From positions 1 to 64,000 of the forward strand of contig NZ_LMCP01000034.1 of NCBI RefSeq assembly GCF_001425625.1: a DNA stretch of 64,000 bases, read 5' to 3'. The translations under genes and the position numbers were made by a program. This DNA comes from Mesorhizobium sp. Root102. Lineage in GTDB: Bacteria > Pseudomonadota > Alphaproteobacteria > Rhizobiales > Rhizobiaceae. Every line of letters starts with the position of its first letter. Positions within the stretch are counted from its first letter, which is position 1. This document shows, in pieces, positions 22,947 to 31,993 of this stretch. The notes beneath the pieces are model-generated. The model was not told where the DNA came from and ran no database searches. It was given only the letters and a program-made list of their open reading frames with translations.

Positions 22947-24248
22947 TTGACCGCAAATCTCCCAGCCGCGCCCAGCCAGGACAGTGCGCCCCGGCAAGCG
23001 CTTGTGATGTCCACCATCGCTTTCACCGTCTGTTTCGCGGTGTGGACGATCTTTTCAATCATCGGCGTCCGCATAAAGCAGGAACTCGGGCTGAACGAGA
23101 CGGAATTCGGCCTGCTCGTCGGCACGCCAATCCTCACCGGTTCGCTCGTGCGCATGATGCTGGGTGTCTGGACCGACCGTTTTGGCGGACGGCTGGTCTA
23201 CACCGCGACCATGCTTGCGGCCGCGGCCGCGACCTTCCTGCTGGCTTTTGCGCACACCTACGGGCAGATGCTGATCGCCGCGCTCGGTGTCGGGCTCGCC
23301 GGCGGTTCCTTCGCCGTCGGTGTCGCCTATGTTTCGCGCTTCTTCCCCGCCGGCAAACAGGGGACTGCTCTGGGCATTTTCGGCGTCGGCAATGTCGGGG
23401 CCGCGGTCACCAAGTTCCTGGCGCCGTTCGTGCTTCTCTCCTGGGGCTGGCAGTCGGTCGCGCTGATCTGGGCGGCAGCACTCATCGTCATGGCTGCCGT
23501 CTTCTGGTTCACGACCGGCGACGATCCGGTCATCCGCGAGCGCCGCGCCGGCAAGGCTGCGCCCGCGAGAAGCTTCTGGCAGGAATTCGCGCCGCTCAAG
23601 AACCTGCAGGTCTGGCGCTTCGCGTTCTACTATTTCTTCGCCTTTGGTGCGTTCGTCGCACTGTCGCTGTGGCTGCCCCGCTACCTGATCGGCGTCTACG
23701 GCTTCGGGCTTGCGACCGCCGGCATGATCGGCGCGGCCTATTCGATCCCGGCAAGTATTTTCCGCGCCTATGGCGGCGTGCTTTCCGACCGGATCGGCGC
23801 CCGCACCGTGCTCTACTGGACCTTCGCTGTCAGTGCCGTCGCGACTCTCGTTCTGTCTCTCCCCTCGGCAGACTACGTCGTGCGCGGTATCAGCGGGCCG
23901 ATCGCCTTCCATTTCGAGATCGGCCCGCTCGCCTTCATAGCCGTTGCCTGCGTGCTCGGCTTCTTCATGAGCCTTGGCAAGGCCGCCGTCTACAAGCACA
24001 TCCCGGCTTACTATCCGCAGAGCGTCGGCGCGGTCGGCGGCGTTGTCGGCATGATTGGCGGGCTCGGCGGCTTTATCCTGCCAATCGCCTTCGGCGCGCT
24101 CAACGACCTCACCGGCGTCTGGTCGAGCTGCTTCATGCTGCTCTTCGTCATCGTCGCCACCTGCTTTGCCTGGATGCATTTTTCCATCCGGCGGATGGAG
24201 CGCACGGCGTCTGCCGAAGCTTCAGCCCTTTCCTACGCGGCTGAGTGA
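22947..24248 (+). CDS. MFS nitrate/nitrite transporter (NarK/NasA type)
   Basis: A 433-residue major facilitator protein with about twelve hydrophobic segments. Nitrate-carrier features are visible: an Arg in TGSLVRMMLGVWTDRFGGR and Gly-rich nitrate-signature-like segments GVGNVGAAVTKF and GGVVGMIGGLGGFILP. The start is TTG at 22947 with CGGAGC seven bases upstream. It stands where nrtABD would be expected and is followed after 19 bp by nirB. It likely imports nitrate and/or exports nitrite for the assimilatory pathway. Confidence 0.88.
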   Translation: MTANLPAAPSQDSAPRQALVMSTIAFTVCFAVWTIFSIIGVRIKQELGLNETEFGLLVGTPILTGSLVRMMLGVWTDRFGGRLVYTATMLAAAAATFLLAFAHTYGQMLIAALGVGLAGGSFAVGVAYVSRFFPAGKQGTALGIFGVGNVGAAVTKFLAPFVLLSWGWQSVALIWAAALIVMAAVFWFTTGDDPVIRERRAGKAAPARSFWQEFAPLKNLQVWRFAFYYFFAFGAFVALSLWLPRYLIGVYGFGLATAGMIGAAYSIPASIFRAYGGVLSDRIGARTVLYWTFAVSAVATLVLSLPSADYVVRGISGPIAFHFEIGPLAFIAVACVLGFFMSLGKAAVYKHIPAYYPQSVGAVGGVVGMIGGLGGFILPIAFGALNDLTGVWSSCFMLLFVIVATCFAWMHFSIRRMERTASAEASALSYAAE

Positions 24249-24267
24249 GACCGGAGTGGATCAGAAC

Positions 24268-26718
24268 ATGACAGAGAAACTCGTCATCATCGGCAACGGC
24301 ATGGCCCCCGGGCGCATGCTGGAGCATCTCCTGGAAAAGGCGCCTGGGCGCTACCAGGTCATCATCTTCAACGCCGAGCCGCGCGTGAACTACGACCGCA
24401 TCATGCTGTCGCCAGTTCTGTCGGGCGAAAAGGCCTATGAGGAGATCATCATCCATGGCGACGGCTGGTACATCAAGCACGGCATCACCCTCTACAAGGG
24501 CCACAAGATCGTTGCCATCGACCGGCAGGCAAAGACCGTCACCTCCGATCATGGCGTGACCGAGCCTTACGACAAGCTGGTCATCGCCACTGGCTCGGTG
24601 CCGTTCATCATCCCGGTGCCGGGCCACAATTTGCCGGGCGTGCTCACCTATCGCGATCTGGACGACGTCCGGGCCATGATGCTTGCCGCCCAGTCGCGGG
24701 CCAAGGCTGTGGTCATTGGCGGCGGCCTGCTCGGGCTCGAGGCCGCGGCCGGCCTCAACGCGCAAGGCATGGACGTCACCGTGCTGCATGTCATGCCGAC
24801 GCTGATGGAGCGCCAGCTCGATCCCGCCGCCGGCTACCTCCTGAAGCGCGCGGTTGAAGAACGCGGCATCAAGGTCATCACCAAGGCCAACACCCAGGCG
24901 ATCACTGGCAACGGCAAGGTCGAGCAGGTGGAGCTTGCCGACGGAACTATCATTCCGGCGACGCTGGTGGTCATGGCGGTCGGCATCCGGCCGAACGCCG
25001 CGATCGCCAAGGAAGCCGGCATTGCCGTCAATCGCGGCATCGTCGTCGATGCCGGCATGCGCAGCAACGATCCCGACATCTATGCGCTCGGTGAGTGCGC
25101 CGAGGTCAGTGGCCAGGTCTATGGCCTGGTCGCACCGCTCTATGAGATGGCGCGCGTCACTGCCAGCCAACTGGCCGGCGACGAGGCTGCTGCCTTCGTC
25201 CATTCGGACACGCCGACCAAGCTCAAGGTCACAGGGATCGAGCTGTTCTCGCTCGGCGATTTCGCTGATGGCGACGACCGCCAGGAAATCGTGCTGCGCG
25301 ATGCGTCGGCCGGTGTCTACAAGCGGCTGGTGCTGAAGGACGACCGCATCATCGGCACCGTACTCTATGGCGAGACGGCCGACGGCGCCTGGTTCAACGA
25401 CCTCAAGAAGAAGCAGACCGACATATCGGTGATGCGCGACACGCTTATCTTCGGCCAGTCATACCAGGGGGGTGCCCCCCTGGACCCTATGGCGGCCGTT
25501 GCAGCCTTGCCGGATGATGCGGAAATCTGCGGCTGCAACGGCGTTTGCAAGGGAAAGATCACTGGCGCGATTACGGGGAAGGGGCTGACGTCGCTGGACG
25601 ATGTGCGCGCTCATACCAAGGCGTCCGCCTCCTGCGGCTCCTGCACGGACCTGGTCGAGAAGCTGATGGTGCTGACCCTCGGCGACACGTACAACCCCGC
25701 CGCCGTGCAGCCGATGTGCTCCTGCACCACCCTCGGCCATGACGAGGTGCGCCGGCTGATCAAGGCCAAGGGCCTGAAGACCATTCCCGCCGTCATGCAG
25801 GAACTGGAATGGACGACCTCTTGCGGCTGCGCCAAATGCCGGCCGGCGCTCAACTACTATCTCGTCTGCGATTGGCCGGACGACTATGCCGACGACTACC
25901 AGTCGCGCTTCATCAACGAGCGCGTCCACGCCAACATCCAGAAGGACGGCACCTATTCGGTGGTGCCGCGCATGTGGGGCGGCGTCACCAATGCCGCCGA
26001 ACTGCGCGCCATCGCCGACGTCGTCGACAAGTTCGAGATCCCGATGGTCAAGGTCACCGGCGGCCAACGCATCGACATGCTCGGTATCCGCAAGGAGGAC
26101 CTGCCGGCGGTGTGGGCCGATCTCGGCCAGGCCGGCTTCGTCTCCGGCCATGCCTATGCCAAGGGCCTGCGCACCGTGAAGACCTGCGTCGGCTCCGACT
26201 GGTGCCGCTTCGGCACGCAGGATTCGACGGGGTTTGGCGTCCGCATCGAAAAATTCATGTGGGGCTCGTGGACGCCGGCCAAGGTCAAGATGGCGGTGTC
26301 GGGCTGCCCGAGGAACTGCGCCGAGGCGACCTGCAAGGATGTCGGCGTCATCTGCGTGGACAGCGGCTACGAGATCCATTTCGCCGGGGCGGCCGGCCTC
26401 GACATCAAGGGCACCGAGGTGCTGGGCCTGGTCAGGACCGAGGACGAGGCGTTGGAGCATATCGTGGCGCTGACGCAGATGTATCGCGAGCAGGGCCGCT
26501 ATCTCGAGCGCATCTACAAATGGGCCAAGCGCATCGGCATCCCCGAGATCAAGCGCCAGATCATGGACGATGGCGACAAGCGCAGGGCCTATTACGAGCG
26601 CTTCGTCTTCAGCCAGAAATTCGCCCAGGTCGATCCGTGGTCGGAACGCGTTTCAGGCAAGGACAAGCACGAATTCCGGCCGATGGCCTCGGTCGGGTTT
26701 GCGCAGGCGGCGGAGTGA
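24268..26718 (+). CDS. nirB: assimilatory nitrite reductase large subunit NirB
   Basis: An 816-residue NAD(P)H nitrite reductase. Domain order: FAD/NAD-binding pyridine-nucleotide oxidoreductase (1-400, IIGNGMAPGRM and VVIGGGLLGLEAA), BFD-like [2Fe-2S] segments (CGCNGVCKGKI, CGSCTD, later CGCAKCRPAL), then the siroheme/4Fe-4S half with CVGSDWCRFGTQ and SGCPRNCAEATC. It reduces nitrite to ammonium in the cytoplasm with NirD. The ATG at 24268 follows CCGGAGTGG; the frame is open further upstream but overlaps narK. Confidence 0.95.
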   Translation: MTEKLVIIGNGMAPGRMLEHLLEKAPGRYQVIIFNAEPRVNYDRIMLSPVLSGEKAYEEIIIHGDGWYIKHGITLYKGHKIVAIDRQAKTVTSDHGVTEPYDKLVIATGSVPFIIPVPGHNLPGVLTYRDLDDVRAMMLAAQSRAKAVVIGGGLLGLEAAAGLNAQGMDVTVLHVMPTLMERQLDPAAGYLLKRAVEERGIKVITKANTQAITGNGKVEQVELADGTIIPATLVVMAVGIRPNAAIAKEAGIAVNRGIVVDAGMRSNDPDIYALGECAEVSGQVYGLVAPLYEMARVTASQLAGDEAAAFVHSDTPTKLKVTGIELFSLGDFADGDDRQEIVLRDASAGVYKRLVLKDDRIIGTVLYGETADGAWFNDLKKKQTDISVMRDTLIFGQSYQGGAPLDPMAAVAALPDDAEICGCNGVCKGKITGAITGKGLTSLDDVRAHTKASASCGSCTDLVEKLMVLTLGDTYNPAAVQPMCSCTTLGHDEVRRLIKAKGLKTIPAVMQELEWTTSCGCAKCRPALNYYLVCDWPDDYADDYQSRFINERVHANIQKDGTYSVVPRMWGGVTNAAELRAIADVVDKFEIPMVKVTGGQRIDMLGIRKEDLPAVWADLGQAGFVSGHAYAKGLRTVKTCVGSDWCRFGTQDSTGFGVRIEKFMWGSWTPAKVKMAVSGCPRNCAEATCKDVGVICVDSGYEIHFAGAAGLDIKGTEVLGLVRTEDEALEHIVALTQMYREQGRYLERIYKWAKRIGIPEIKRQIMDDGDKRRAYYERFVFSQKFAQVDPWSERVSGKDKHEFRPMASVGFAQAAE

Positions 26719-26727
26719 GCGTGTGTT

Positions 26728-26754
26728 CCCGAAAAGTGGAAACCGGTTTTCGGT
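26728..26754. repeat. dispersed repeat between nirB and nirD
   Basis: CCGAAAA and TTTTCGG arms flank AGTGGAAACCGG-type sequence, forming a hairpin in the nirB-nirD spacer. A 19-bp core (26732-26750) recurs inverted at 57687-57705. It is a family of intergenic repeats familiar from Mesorhizobium and may affect the mRNA between the two subunit genes. Confidence 0.65.
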
Positions 26755-26782
26755 CATGAACACGCGCAAAAAGGAAATCTAG

Positions 26783-27112
26783 ATGAACTGGGTATCAATC
26801 GGCTCCATCTCTGACATCCCCTGCCGCGGCGCGCGCTGCGTCGCCACGCCCGAGGGGAAAATCGCCGTCTTCCGCACCGCCGACGATCAGGTCTACGCCA
26901 TCGACGATCATTGCCCGCACAAGGGCGGACCGCTCAGCCAGGGCATCGTGCACGGCACTGCGGTGACCTGTCCCTTGCACAATTGGGTGATTTCGCTGGA
27001 GACGGGCAAAGCGCTCGGCGCCGACGAGGGCGCGGTGCGCACCATTCCGGTGCGGGTCGAAGGCGAGCGTCTGTTCATTGCGCTGGAAGCGCTGGCCAGC
27101 CGCGCGGCCTGA
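26783..27112 (+). CDS. nirD: nitrite reductase small subunit NirD (Rieske)
   Basis: A 109-residue Rieske-type protein. Cluster ligands are in DDHCPHKGG and TCPLHNWV. NirD is the small subunit that pairs with NirB. It lies 64 bp after nirB, separated by a repeat hairpin, and 3 bp before nasA. Length and order match the standard nas operon. Confidence 0.92.
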   Translation: MNWVSIGSISDIPCRGARCVATPEGKIAVFRTADDQVYAIDDHCPHKGGPLSQGIVHGTAVTCPLHNWVISLETGKALGADEGAVRTIPVRVEGERLFIALEALASRAA

Positions 27113-27115
27113 ACC

Positions 27116-29788
27116 ATGGAGATCGGCGAAGCGCGCGAGGTGAGGACCACCTGCCCCTATTGCGGGGTGGGTTGCGGCGTGCTGGCGAAGGTCGCCGCGG
27201 ACGGGCAAGTGTCCGTCCGCGGCGATCCCGACCATCCGGCCAATTTCGGCCGGCTGTGTTCCAAGGGCTCGGCACTGGCCGAGACCATCGATCTCGACGG
27301 CAGGCTGCTTCATCCGGAGATCCACGGCCGCCGCTCCGGCTGGGACGAGGCGCTCGACCTCGTCGCAACGACCTTCTCGCAAACCATCGCCGAGAACGGC
27401 CCGGATGCGGTCGCCTTCTATGTCTCCGGCCAGTTGCTGACCGAGGACTATTACGTCGCCAACAAGCTGATGAAGGGCTTTGTCGGCTCGGCCAACATCG
27501 ACACCAATTCGCGCCTCTGCATGGCCTCCACGGTTGCCGGCCACCGCCGCGCCTTCGGCTCCGACACCGTGCCGGGAACCTATGACGACCTGGAGCTTGC
27601 CGATCTCATCGTGCTGGTCGGCTCCAACCTCGCCTGGTGCCATCCCGTGCTCTACCAGCGCATCGCGGCGGCCCGGGAAAAGCGGCCGGAGATGAAGATC
27701 GTGCTGGTCGACCCGCGCCGCACCATGACCGCTGACATCGCCGATATGCATCTGGCGATCGCGCCGGATGGCGACGTCGCCCTGTTCACCGGCCTGCTCG
27801 CCTATCTCGGCCAGCACAATGCGCTCGACCGCGCCTACATCACGACGCACACGACCGGCTTCGGGCAAGCGCTTTTCGCTGCATCCGCGCTCGACCTGGC
27901 CGGCGTCGCCGCCGCCACGGGCCTGAGCGAGGACGAACTTGGCCGCTTCTACAGCCTGTTCGCGGCGACGGCGAAGACGGTGACCGTCTACAGCCAGGGG
28001 GTGAACCAGTCGTCTTCGGGCACCGACAAGGTCAACGCCATCATCAACTGCCATCTGGCCACCGGCCGCATCGGCAAGCCAGGGGCAGGGCCGTTCTCCG
28101 TGACCGGCCAGCCCAACGCCATGGGCGGGCGCGAGGTCGGCGGCATGGCCAACATGCTGGCCGCTCACATGGAGATCGAAAACCCCGACCATCGCGACCG
28201 TGTGCAGCGCTTCTGGGACGCGCCGACTGTGGCCGAAAAAACCGGCCTGAAGGCGGTCGAGATGTTCCAGGCGGTGGCCGACGGCCGCATCAAGGCGCTG
28301 TGGATCATGGCCACCAACCCGGCCGATTCGATGCCGGACGCCGGCGCCGTCGAGGCGGCGATCAAGGCGTGCCCGTTCGTCGTGGCGTCGGACGTGCTGG
28401 CCCAGACCGACACCGTCCGCCACGCCCATGTCCGGCTGCCCGCCGCCGCCTGGGGCGAGAAGGACGGCACCGTCACCAATTCCGAACGCCGCCTCTCACG
28501 CCAGCGCGCTTTTTTGCCCGTGCCCGGCGAGGCGCTGCCCGACTGGCGGATTGTCGCCGAGGTGGGCAAGCGGATGGGGTTTGGCGAGGCGTTTTCCTAT
28601 GAGGCGCCGGCCGAGGTTTTCGCCGAACACGCGGCGCTGTCGGGGTTCGAGAATGACGGCGCGCGGGATTTCAATATTGGTGCTTATGCCGGAGTTGATG
28701 CGGAGGGGTATGAGGCGCTTGAGTCGTTCCAGTGGCCGGCGCCGAGCAGCACGACTGGGCTCCAACCCACCCGCTTCTTCGCCAACGGCGGCTATTTCAC
28801 ACCCGACCGCAAGGCGCGCTTCGTCGCCATCCGGCCCACCACGGAAGTCCGCACCAGTCCCGACTATCCGCTGATCCTCAACACCGGTCGTATCCGCGAC
28901 CAATGGCACACCATGACTCGGACGGGGAAAAGCCCGCGGCTTTCCCAGCATATCGCCGAGCCATTCGTTGAAATCCATCCGGCGGATGCGCTGCGCTTCG
29001 GCATCGGCGACGCCGACATCGTGCGCGTTTCCAGCCCGCGCGGCGACGTGCTGGTGCGCGCGCTGGTGACGGCGCGCCAGCGCCAGGGCAGCCTGTTTGC
29101 ACCGATGCACTGGACCGATCAGTTTTCGGCAAAGGGCCGGCTCGACACGCTGACCGCGCCGCTGACCGATCCCATTTCCGGTCAGCCGGCGCTGAAACAT
29201 GTCGCCGCCCGCATCGAGAAATTCGCCGCAAAGGCCTTCGGCTTCGCGGTGACGCGGCAGCGGCCGGAGCCGGTTGGCGCGACTTACTGGGCCGTTGCCA
29301 AATGCAAGGGCGGCTGGCGGGTCGAGCTTGCCTTTGCTGATGACGACATCGACTGGGCCGGCTTTGCCGGCTCACTGTTCGGCGCGTCGCCGGGCGCCGA
29401 AATCCTCGCCTATCATGACCGCGACGCCGGCCAGCATCGCATCGCCACCTTCGACGGCGATCAACTGTCTGGGGCCTTGTTCGTGGCCCCCGGCCCGGTC
29501 GCCGTGTCGCGCGGCTGGGCGGCGGAACAGTTGAGTGCCGAACATGTCGATCGCCGCGCCAGGTTGGCTATCGTGGCCGGACGGCCGGGCGGGATCGACC
29601 TCGATCGCGGCGCCATCGTCTGCTCCTGCTTCGGCGTCGGCGCCAACCAGATCGCGGAAGCGGTGCGCCGCGGCTGCGGCAGCGTCGGGGCCATCGGCGC
29701 GGCCCTGCATGCCGGCACGAATTGCGGCTCCTGCCGCGCCGAGATCAGGGTCATCATCGACGCACAGAGTCTTCAAGCAGCCGAGTGA
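27116..29788 (+). CDS. nasA: assimilatory nitrate reductase catalytic subunit NasA
   Basis: An 890-residue molybdopterin oxidoreductase. The N-terminal [4Fe-4S] site is CPYCGVGCGV with the fourth Cys in RLCSKGSA. Mo-bisMGD domains follow (VGSNLAWCHP, GQPNAMGGREVGGMAN), then a dinucleotide-binding C-terminal domain (LNTGRIRDQWHTMTRTGKSP). A C-terminal BFD-like [2Fe-2S] domain (CSCFGVGANQI, NCGSCRAEI) is typical of the assimilatory type that takes electrons directly. It reduces nitrate to nitrite for NirBD. It has no Tat signal, so it is cytoplasmic. Confidence 0.95.
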   Translation: MEIGEAREVRTTCPYCGVGCGVLAKVAADGQVSVRGDPDHPANFGRLCSKGSALAETIDLDGRLLHPEIHGRRSGWDEALDLVATTFSQTIAENGPDAVAFYVSGQLLTEDYYVANKLMKGFVGSANIDTNSRLCMASTVAGHRRAFGSDTVPGTYDDLELADLIVLVGSNLAWCHPVLYQRIAAAREKRPEMKIVLVDPRRTMTADIADMHLAIAPDGDVALFTGLLAYLGQHNALDRAYITTHTTGFGQALFAASALDLAGVAAATGLSEDELGRFYSLFAATAKTVTVYSQGVNQSSSGTDKVNAIINCHLATGRIGKPGAGPFSVTGQPNAMGGREVGGMANMLAAHMEIENPDHRDRVQRFWDAPTVAEKTGLKAVEMFQAVADGRIKALWIMATNPADSMPDAGAVEAAIKACPFVVASDVLAQTDTVRHAHVRLPAAAWGEKDGTVTNSERRLSRQRAFLPVPGEALPDWRIVAEVGKRMGFGEAFSYEAPAEVFAEHAALSGFENDGARDFNIGAYAGVDAEGYEALESFQWPAPSSTTGLQPTRFFANGGYFTPDRKARFVAIRPTTEVRTSPDYPLILNTGRIRDQWHTMTRTGKSPRLSQHIAEPFVEIHPADALRFGIGDADIVRVSSPRGDVLVRALVTARQRQGSLFAPMHWTDQFSAKGRLDTLTAPLTDPISGQPALKHVAARIEKFAAKAFGFAVTRQRPEPVGATYWAVAKCKGGWRVELAFADDDIDWAGFAGSLFGASPGAEILAYHDRDAGQHRIATFDGDQLSGALFVAPGPVAVSRGWAAEQLSAEHVDRRARLAIVAGRPGGIDLDRGAIVCSCFGVGANQIAEAVRRGCGSVGAIGAALHAGTNCGSCRAEIRVIIDAQSLQAAE

Positions 29789-29884
29789 TTGTCTGACCAG
29801 GGGCCTGCGCGACGGCGCTGGTTGGGCTATGGTGGCGCAAGCGTGCCGCGTCGCGCACGAATCGTCTCCAGTCAGGGTCATCCA

Positions 29885-30151
29885 ATGGCAATTCCTCCGC
29901 GCCGACCGACAAATCCGATGACGGCCGCCGAAGCGGCTTTCAAGCCGGTGAAGAAGCCGGCCGCCCCGGTTCGTGAACCATCGGCCGCTCCAGGCGTCAG
30001 GGAGCTTGTTTCGATCCGGATCGACCGCGCCGTGCTGGACCATTTCCAGGAGGACGGTCCCGGCTGGCAGGACCGCATCAACGATGCCTTGCGGCAGGCG
30101 ATAGAAGGCAAGCCTGCTGGCACCGAGGGCAATCGTTCAGACGACGAGTAG
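29885..30151 (+). CDS. small BrnA-like/hypothetical protein
   Basis: An 88-residue basic protein with a disordered Pro/Ala-rich N-terminus (about 1-40). Its C-terminal segment, LVSIRIDRAVLDHFQEDGPG then WQDRINDALRQAI, resembles the strand-helix-helix of BrnA/ribbon-helix-helix antitoxins. No BrnT-type toxin gene lies beside it; its neighbours are nasA and a cupin gene on the other strand. It may be an orphan DNA-binding protein. The start choice at 29885 is moderate, with only CAGGG upstream. Confidence 0.6.
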   Translation: MAIPPRRPTNPMTAAEAAFKPVKKPAAPVREPSAAPGVRELVSIRIDRAVLDHFQEDGPGWQDRINDALRQAIEGKPAGTEGNRSDDE

Positions 30152-30168
30152 CGCCTGTTCCAGCCGGC

Positions 30169-30525
30169 TCACGCCTCGAAGTGCAGGATATAGAGCTTCC
30201 GCGTCTTCTCGTGGATCGTCCATTCGCCCCTCCAGCCTTTCGGCAGCACCAGCATTTCGCCTGGGCCGACGTCCTCGCTGCGGCCATCGGGACCGTGCAG
30301 CGAGACGCGGCCCGAAACGATGTGGCAGGTTTCGGAATTGCTGTCGCGCGAGGCGGTGAAGCGGCCTGCTGTGCACTCCCAGACGCCGACTTCCAGCGTG
30401 CCGTCCGGCGAGGTCCACAGCGTCTTCGACGCTTCGGACTGATCGCCGCTGATCGAGGTCGGCTTGGGCTCGGGCTCGCCGAGGTCGATCGAGGCGAGAT
30501 GGGCGAAGGTCTGGAAGTCGGTCAT
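30169..30525 (-). CDS. cupin-domain protein (DUF861 type)
   Basis: A 118-residue single cupin, with C-terminal features of the DUF861 group: TCHIVSGRVSLHG and GPGEMLVLPKGWRGEWTIHE. It is the last gene of the minus-strand polyamine-type operon, 57 bp after the FAD oxidase. Such cupins often accompany amine or opine catabolism; the reaction is not known. Convergent with the BrnA-like gene. Confidence 0.8.
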   Translation of the reverse strand: MTDFQTFAHLASIDLGEPEPKPTSISGDQSEASKTLWTSPDGTLEVGVWECTAGRFTASRDSNSETCHIVSGRVSLHGPDGRSEDVGPGEMLVLPKGWRGEWTIHEKTRKLYILHFEA

Positions 30526-30582
30526 GGCGGTCTCCGGGCAGGCACTGAAAATGCAGAAGGTTTTTGGAATCGCTCCGAAGGC

Positions 30583-31965
30583 TCAATGTCCTGTGATGCG
30601 GTCGGCGATCGCGGCCAGTTTCGACGTGTGCTGGAGGCCGGCTTCCTCGCGTTCGTCGGCGACGCGGTAGAGCTGATACATCGAGTGGACGCCGAGCCAG
30701 CGCATCGGCTCGGGCTCCCATTTGCTGACCTTGCGGTTGACCCAGGGCAGGCGGGTCAGTTCGGTGTCGCGGCGCAGGATGAGGTCGCGCAGCGTGCGGC
30801 CCGACAGGTTGGAGCTCGACACGCCGAGCCCGACATAGCCGCCGGCCCAGCCGATGCCGGTTTCAAGGTCGAGACCTGATGTCGTGCACCAGTCGCGCGG
30901 CACGCCAAGCACGCCGCACCAGGCGTGGTCGATGCGAAGCTTGGCTGTCTGCGGTAGCAGGCGGGTGAGGATCGCGTGCAGGCTCTCGATGGTCGCCTGC
31001 TGCGTCTGACCGCGCACATCCGTTTGCGATCCGTAGCGATAGGGCACGCCGCGTCCGCCCATGGTGATGCGGCCTTCCCTGGTGCGCTGCGCGTAGCAAT
31101 AGGCGTGCGCGGCGTCGCCCAGAAGCTCGTGGCCCTCCCAGCCGATCTCGTCCCACAGCGATTGCGGCAGCGGCTCGGTGATGATCTGCGCGCTGTTGAG
31201 CGGCAGCCAGAGCCGCTCATTGCCTGGTAAGCCGGCCGTGAAACCTTCCGTGGCGCGGATGATGATCGGCGCGCGCAGGGTGCCGCGGTTCGTCGTGACC
31301 TTGCCCTTCTCGATGCCGGTTACTGTCGTCTGCTCGTAGATCGGCACGCCGAGCCGCTCGACGGCTTCGGAGAGCCCGCGCACCAGCTTGGCCGGCTGCA
31401 CGCGCGCGGTGCCGTGATGGATATAGCCGCCAAGCACATTCTTGATGTTGATGCGGGCCTTGGCCTCTGCCTGGCCAATCAGGCTGACGCGGTCCTGCGG
31501 TACGCTCCAGCCGATCGCATCGGCATAGGCGGCTTTGATCCGTTCGAGCTGCGGCGGGTTGGTGGCAACGGTCAGATTGTCGACGCGGCGGATGTCGGCA
31601 TCGATGCCTTCGGCCTCGGTCACCTTGATCACTTCATCGACCGTGCCATGCATCGCGGTTTCCATGTCGATGACGGCGCCGCGCGTCGAGGTCTGCAGAT
31701 ATTTCTCGCGCGACCAGCTGAAGCCGCCGGACAGCCAGCCGCCATTGCGGCCCGACGCGCCGAAGCCGGCGAACTCCCGCTCGACGATGGCGATGCGGAT
31801 CGCTGGATCGGCCTGCCTCAGATAGTAGGCCGTCCACAGGCCGGTGTAGCCGGCGCCGACGATGCAGACATCGGCTTCGAGGTCGCCCGGGAGCGGCGCG
31901 CGATAGGCCGGCAGGCCGATGTCGGCATACCAGAACGAGACGTTGCCGTTGACTTTGGCGTCCAT
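30583..31965 (-). CDS. FAD-dependent amine oxidase (PuuB/DAO family)
   Basis: A 460-residue DAO-type flavoprotein, similar to gamma-glutamylputrescine oxidases. The FAD-binding motif VCIVGAGYTGLWTAYYL is at about residues 33-50, followed by SGRNGGWLSGG. The C-terminal flavin contact segment AGGYVGLGVSSSNLSGRTL is present. It sits directly downstream of a spermidine/putrescine-type importer, so it probably oxidises the imported amine or its glutamyl derivative to an aldehyde. Confidence 0.87.
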   Translation of the reverse strand: MDAKVNGNVSFWYADIGLPAYRAPLPGDLEADVCIVGAGYTGLWTAYYLRQADPAIRIAIVEREFAGFGASGRNGGWLSGGFSWSREKYLQTSTRGAVIDMETAMHGTVDEVIKVTEAEGIDADIRRVDNLTVATNPPQLERIKAAYADAIGWSVPQDRVSLIGQAEAKARINIKNVLGGYIHHGTARVQPAKLVRGLSEAVERLGVPIYEQTTVTGIEKGKVTTNRGTLRAPIIIRATEGFTAGLPGNERLWLPLNSAQIITEPLPQSLWDEIGWEGHELLGDAAHAYCYAQRTREGRITMGGRGVPYRYGSQTDVRGQTQQATIESLHAILTRLLPQTAKLRIDHAWCGVLGVPRDWCTTSGLDLETGIGWAGGYVGLGVSSSNLSGRTLRDLILRRDTELTRLPWVNRKVSKWEPEPMRWLGVHSMYQLYRVADEREEAGLQHTSKLAAIADRITGH

Positions 31966-31993
31966 GTCTAAAAATCCTGCGGGGAAAAAGCGG

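Noticed and set aside
22417..22950. Long plus-strand frame across nas leader 2
   Set aside because: It runs through hairpins and a terminator; the RNA structure explains the region better.
23055..24179. Long minus-strand frame opposite narK
   Set aside because: Mirror frame of a membrane protein gene, rich in charged residues with no domain.
26795..28429. 544-codon minus-strand frame opposite nirD and nasA
   Set aside because: Typical antisense open frame in high-GC coding DNA; no motif and the plus strand is certain.
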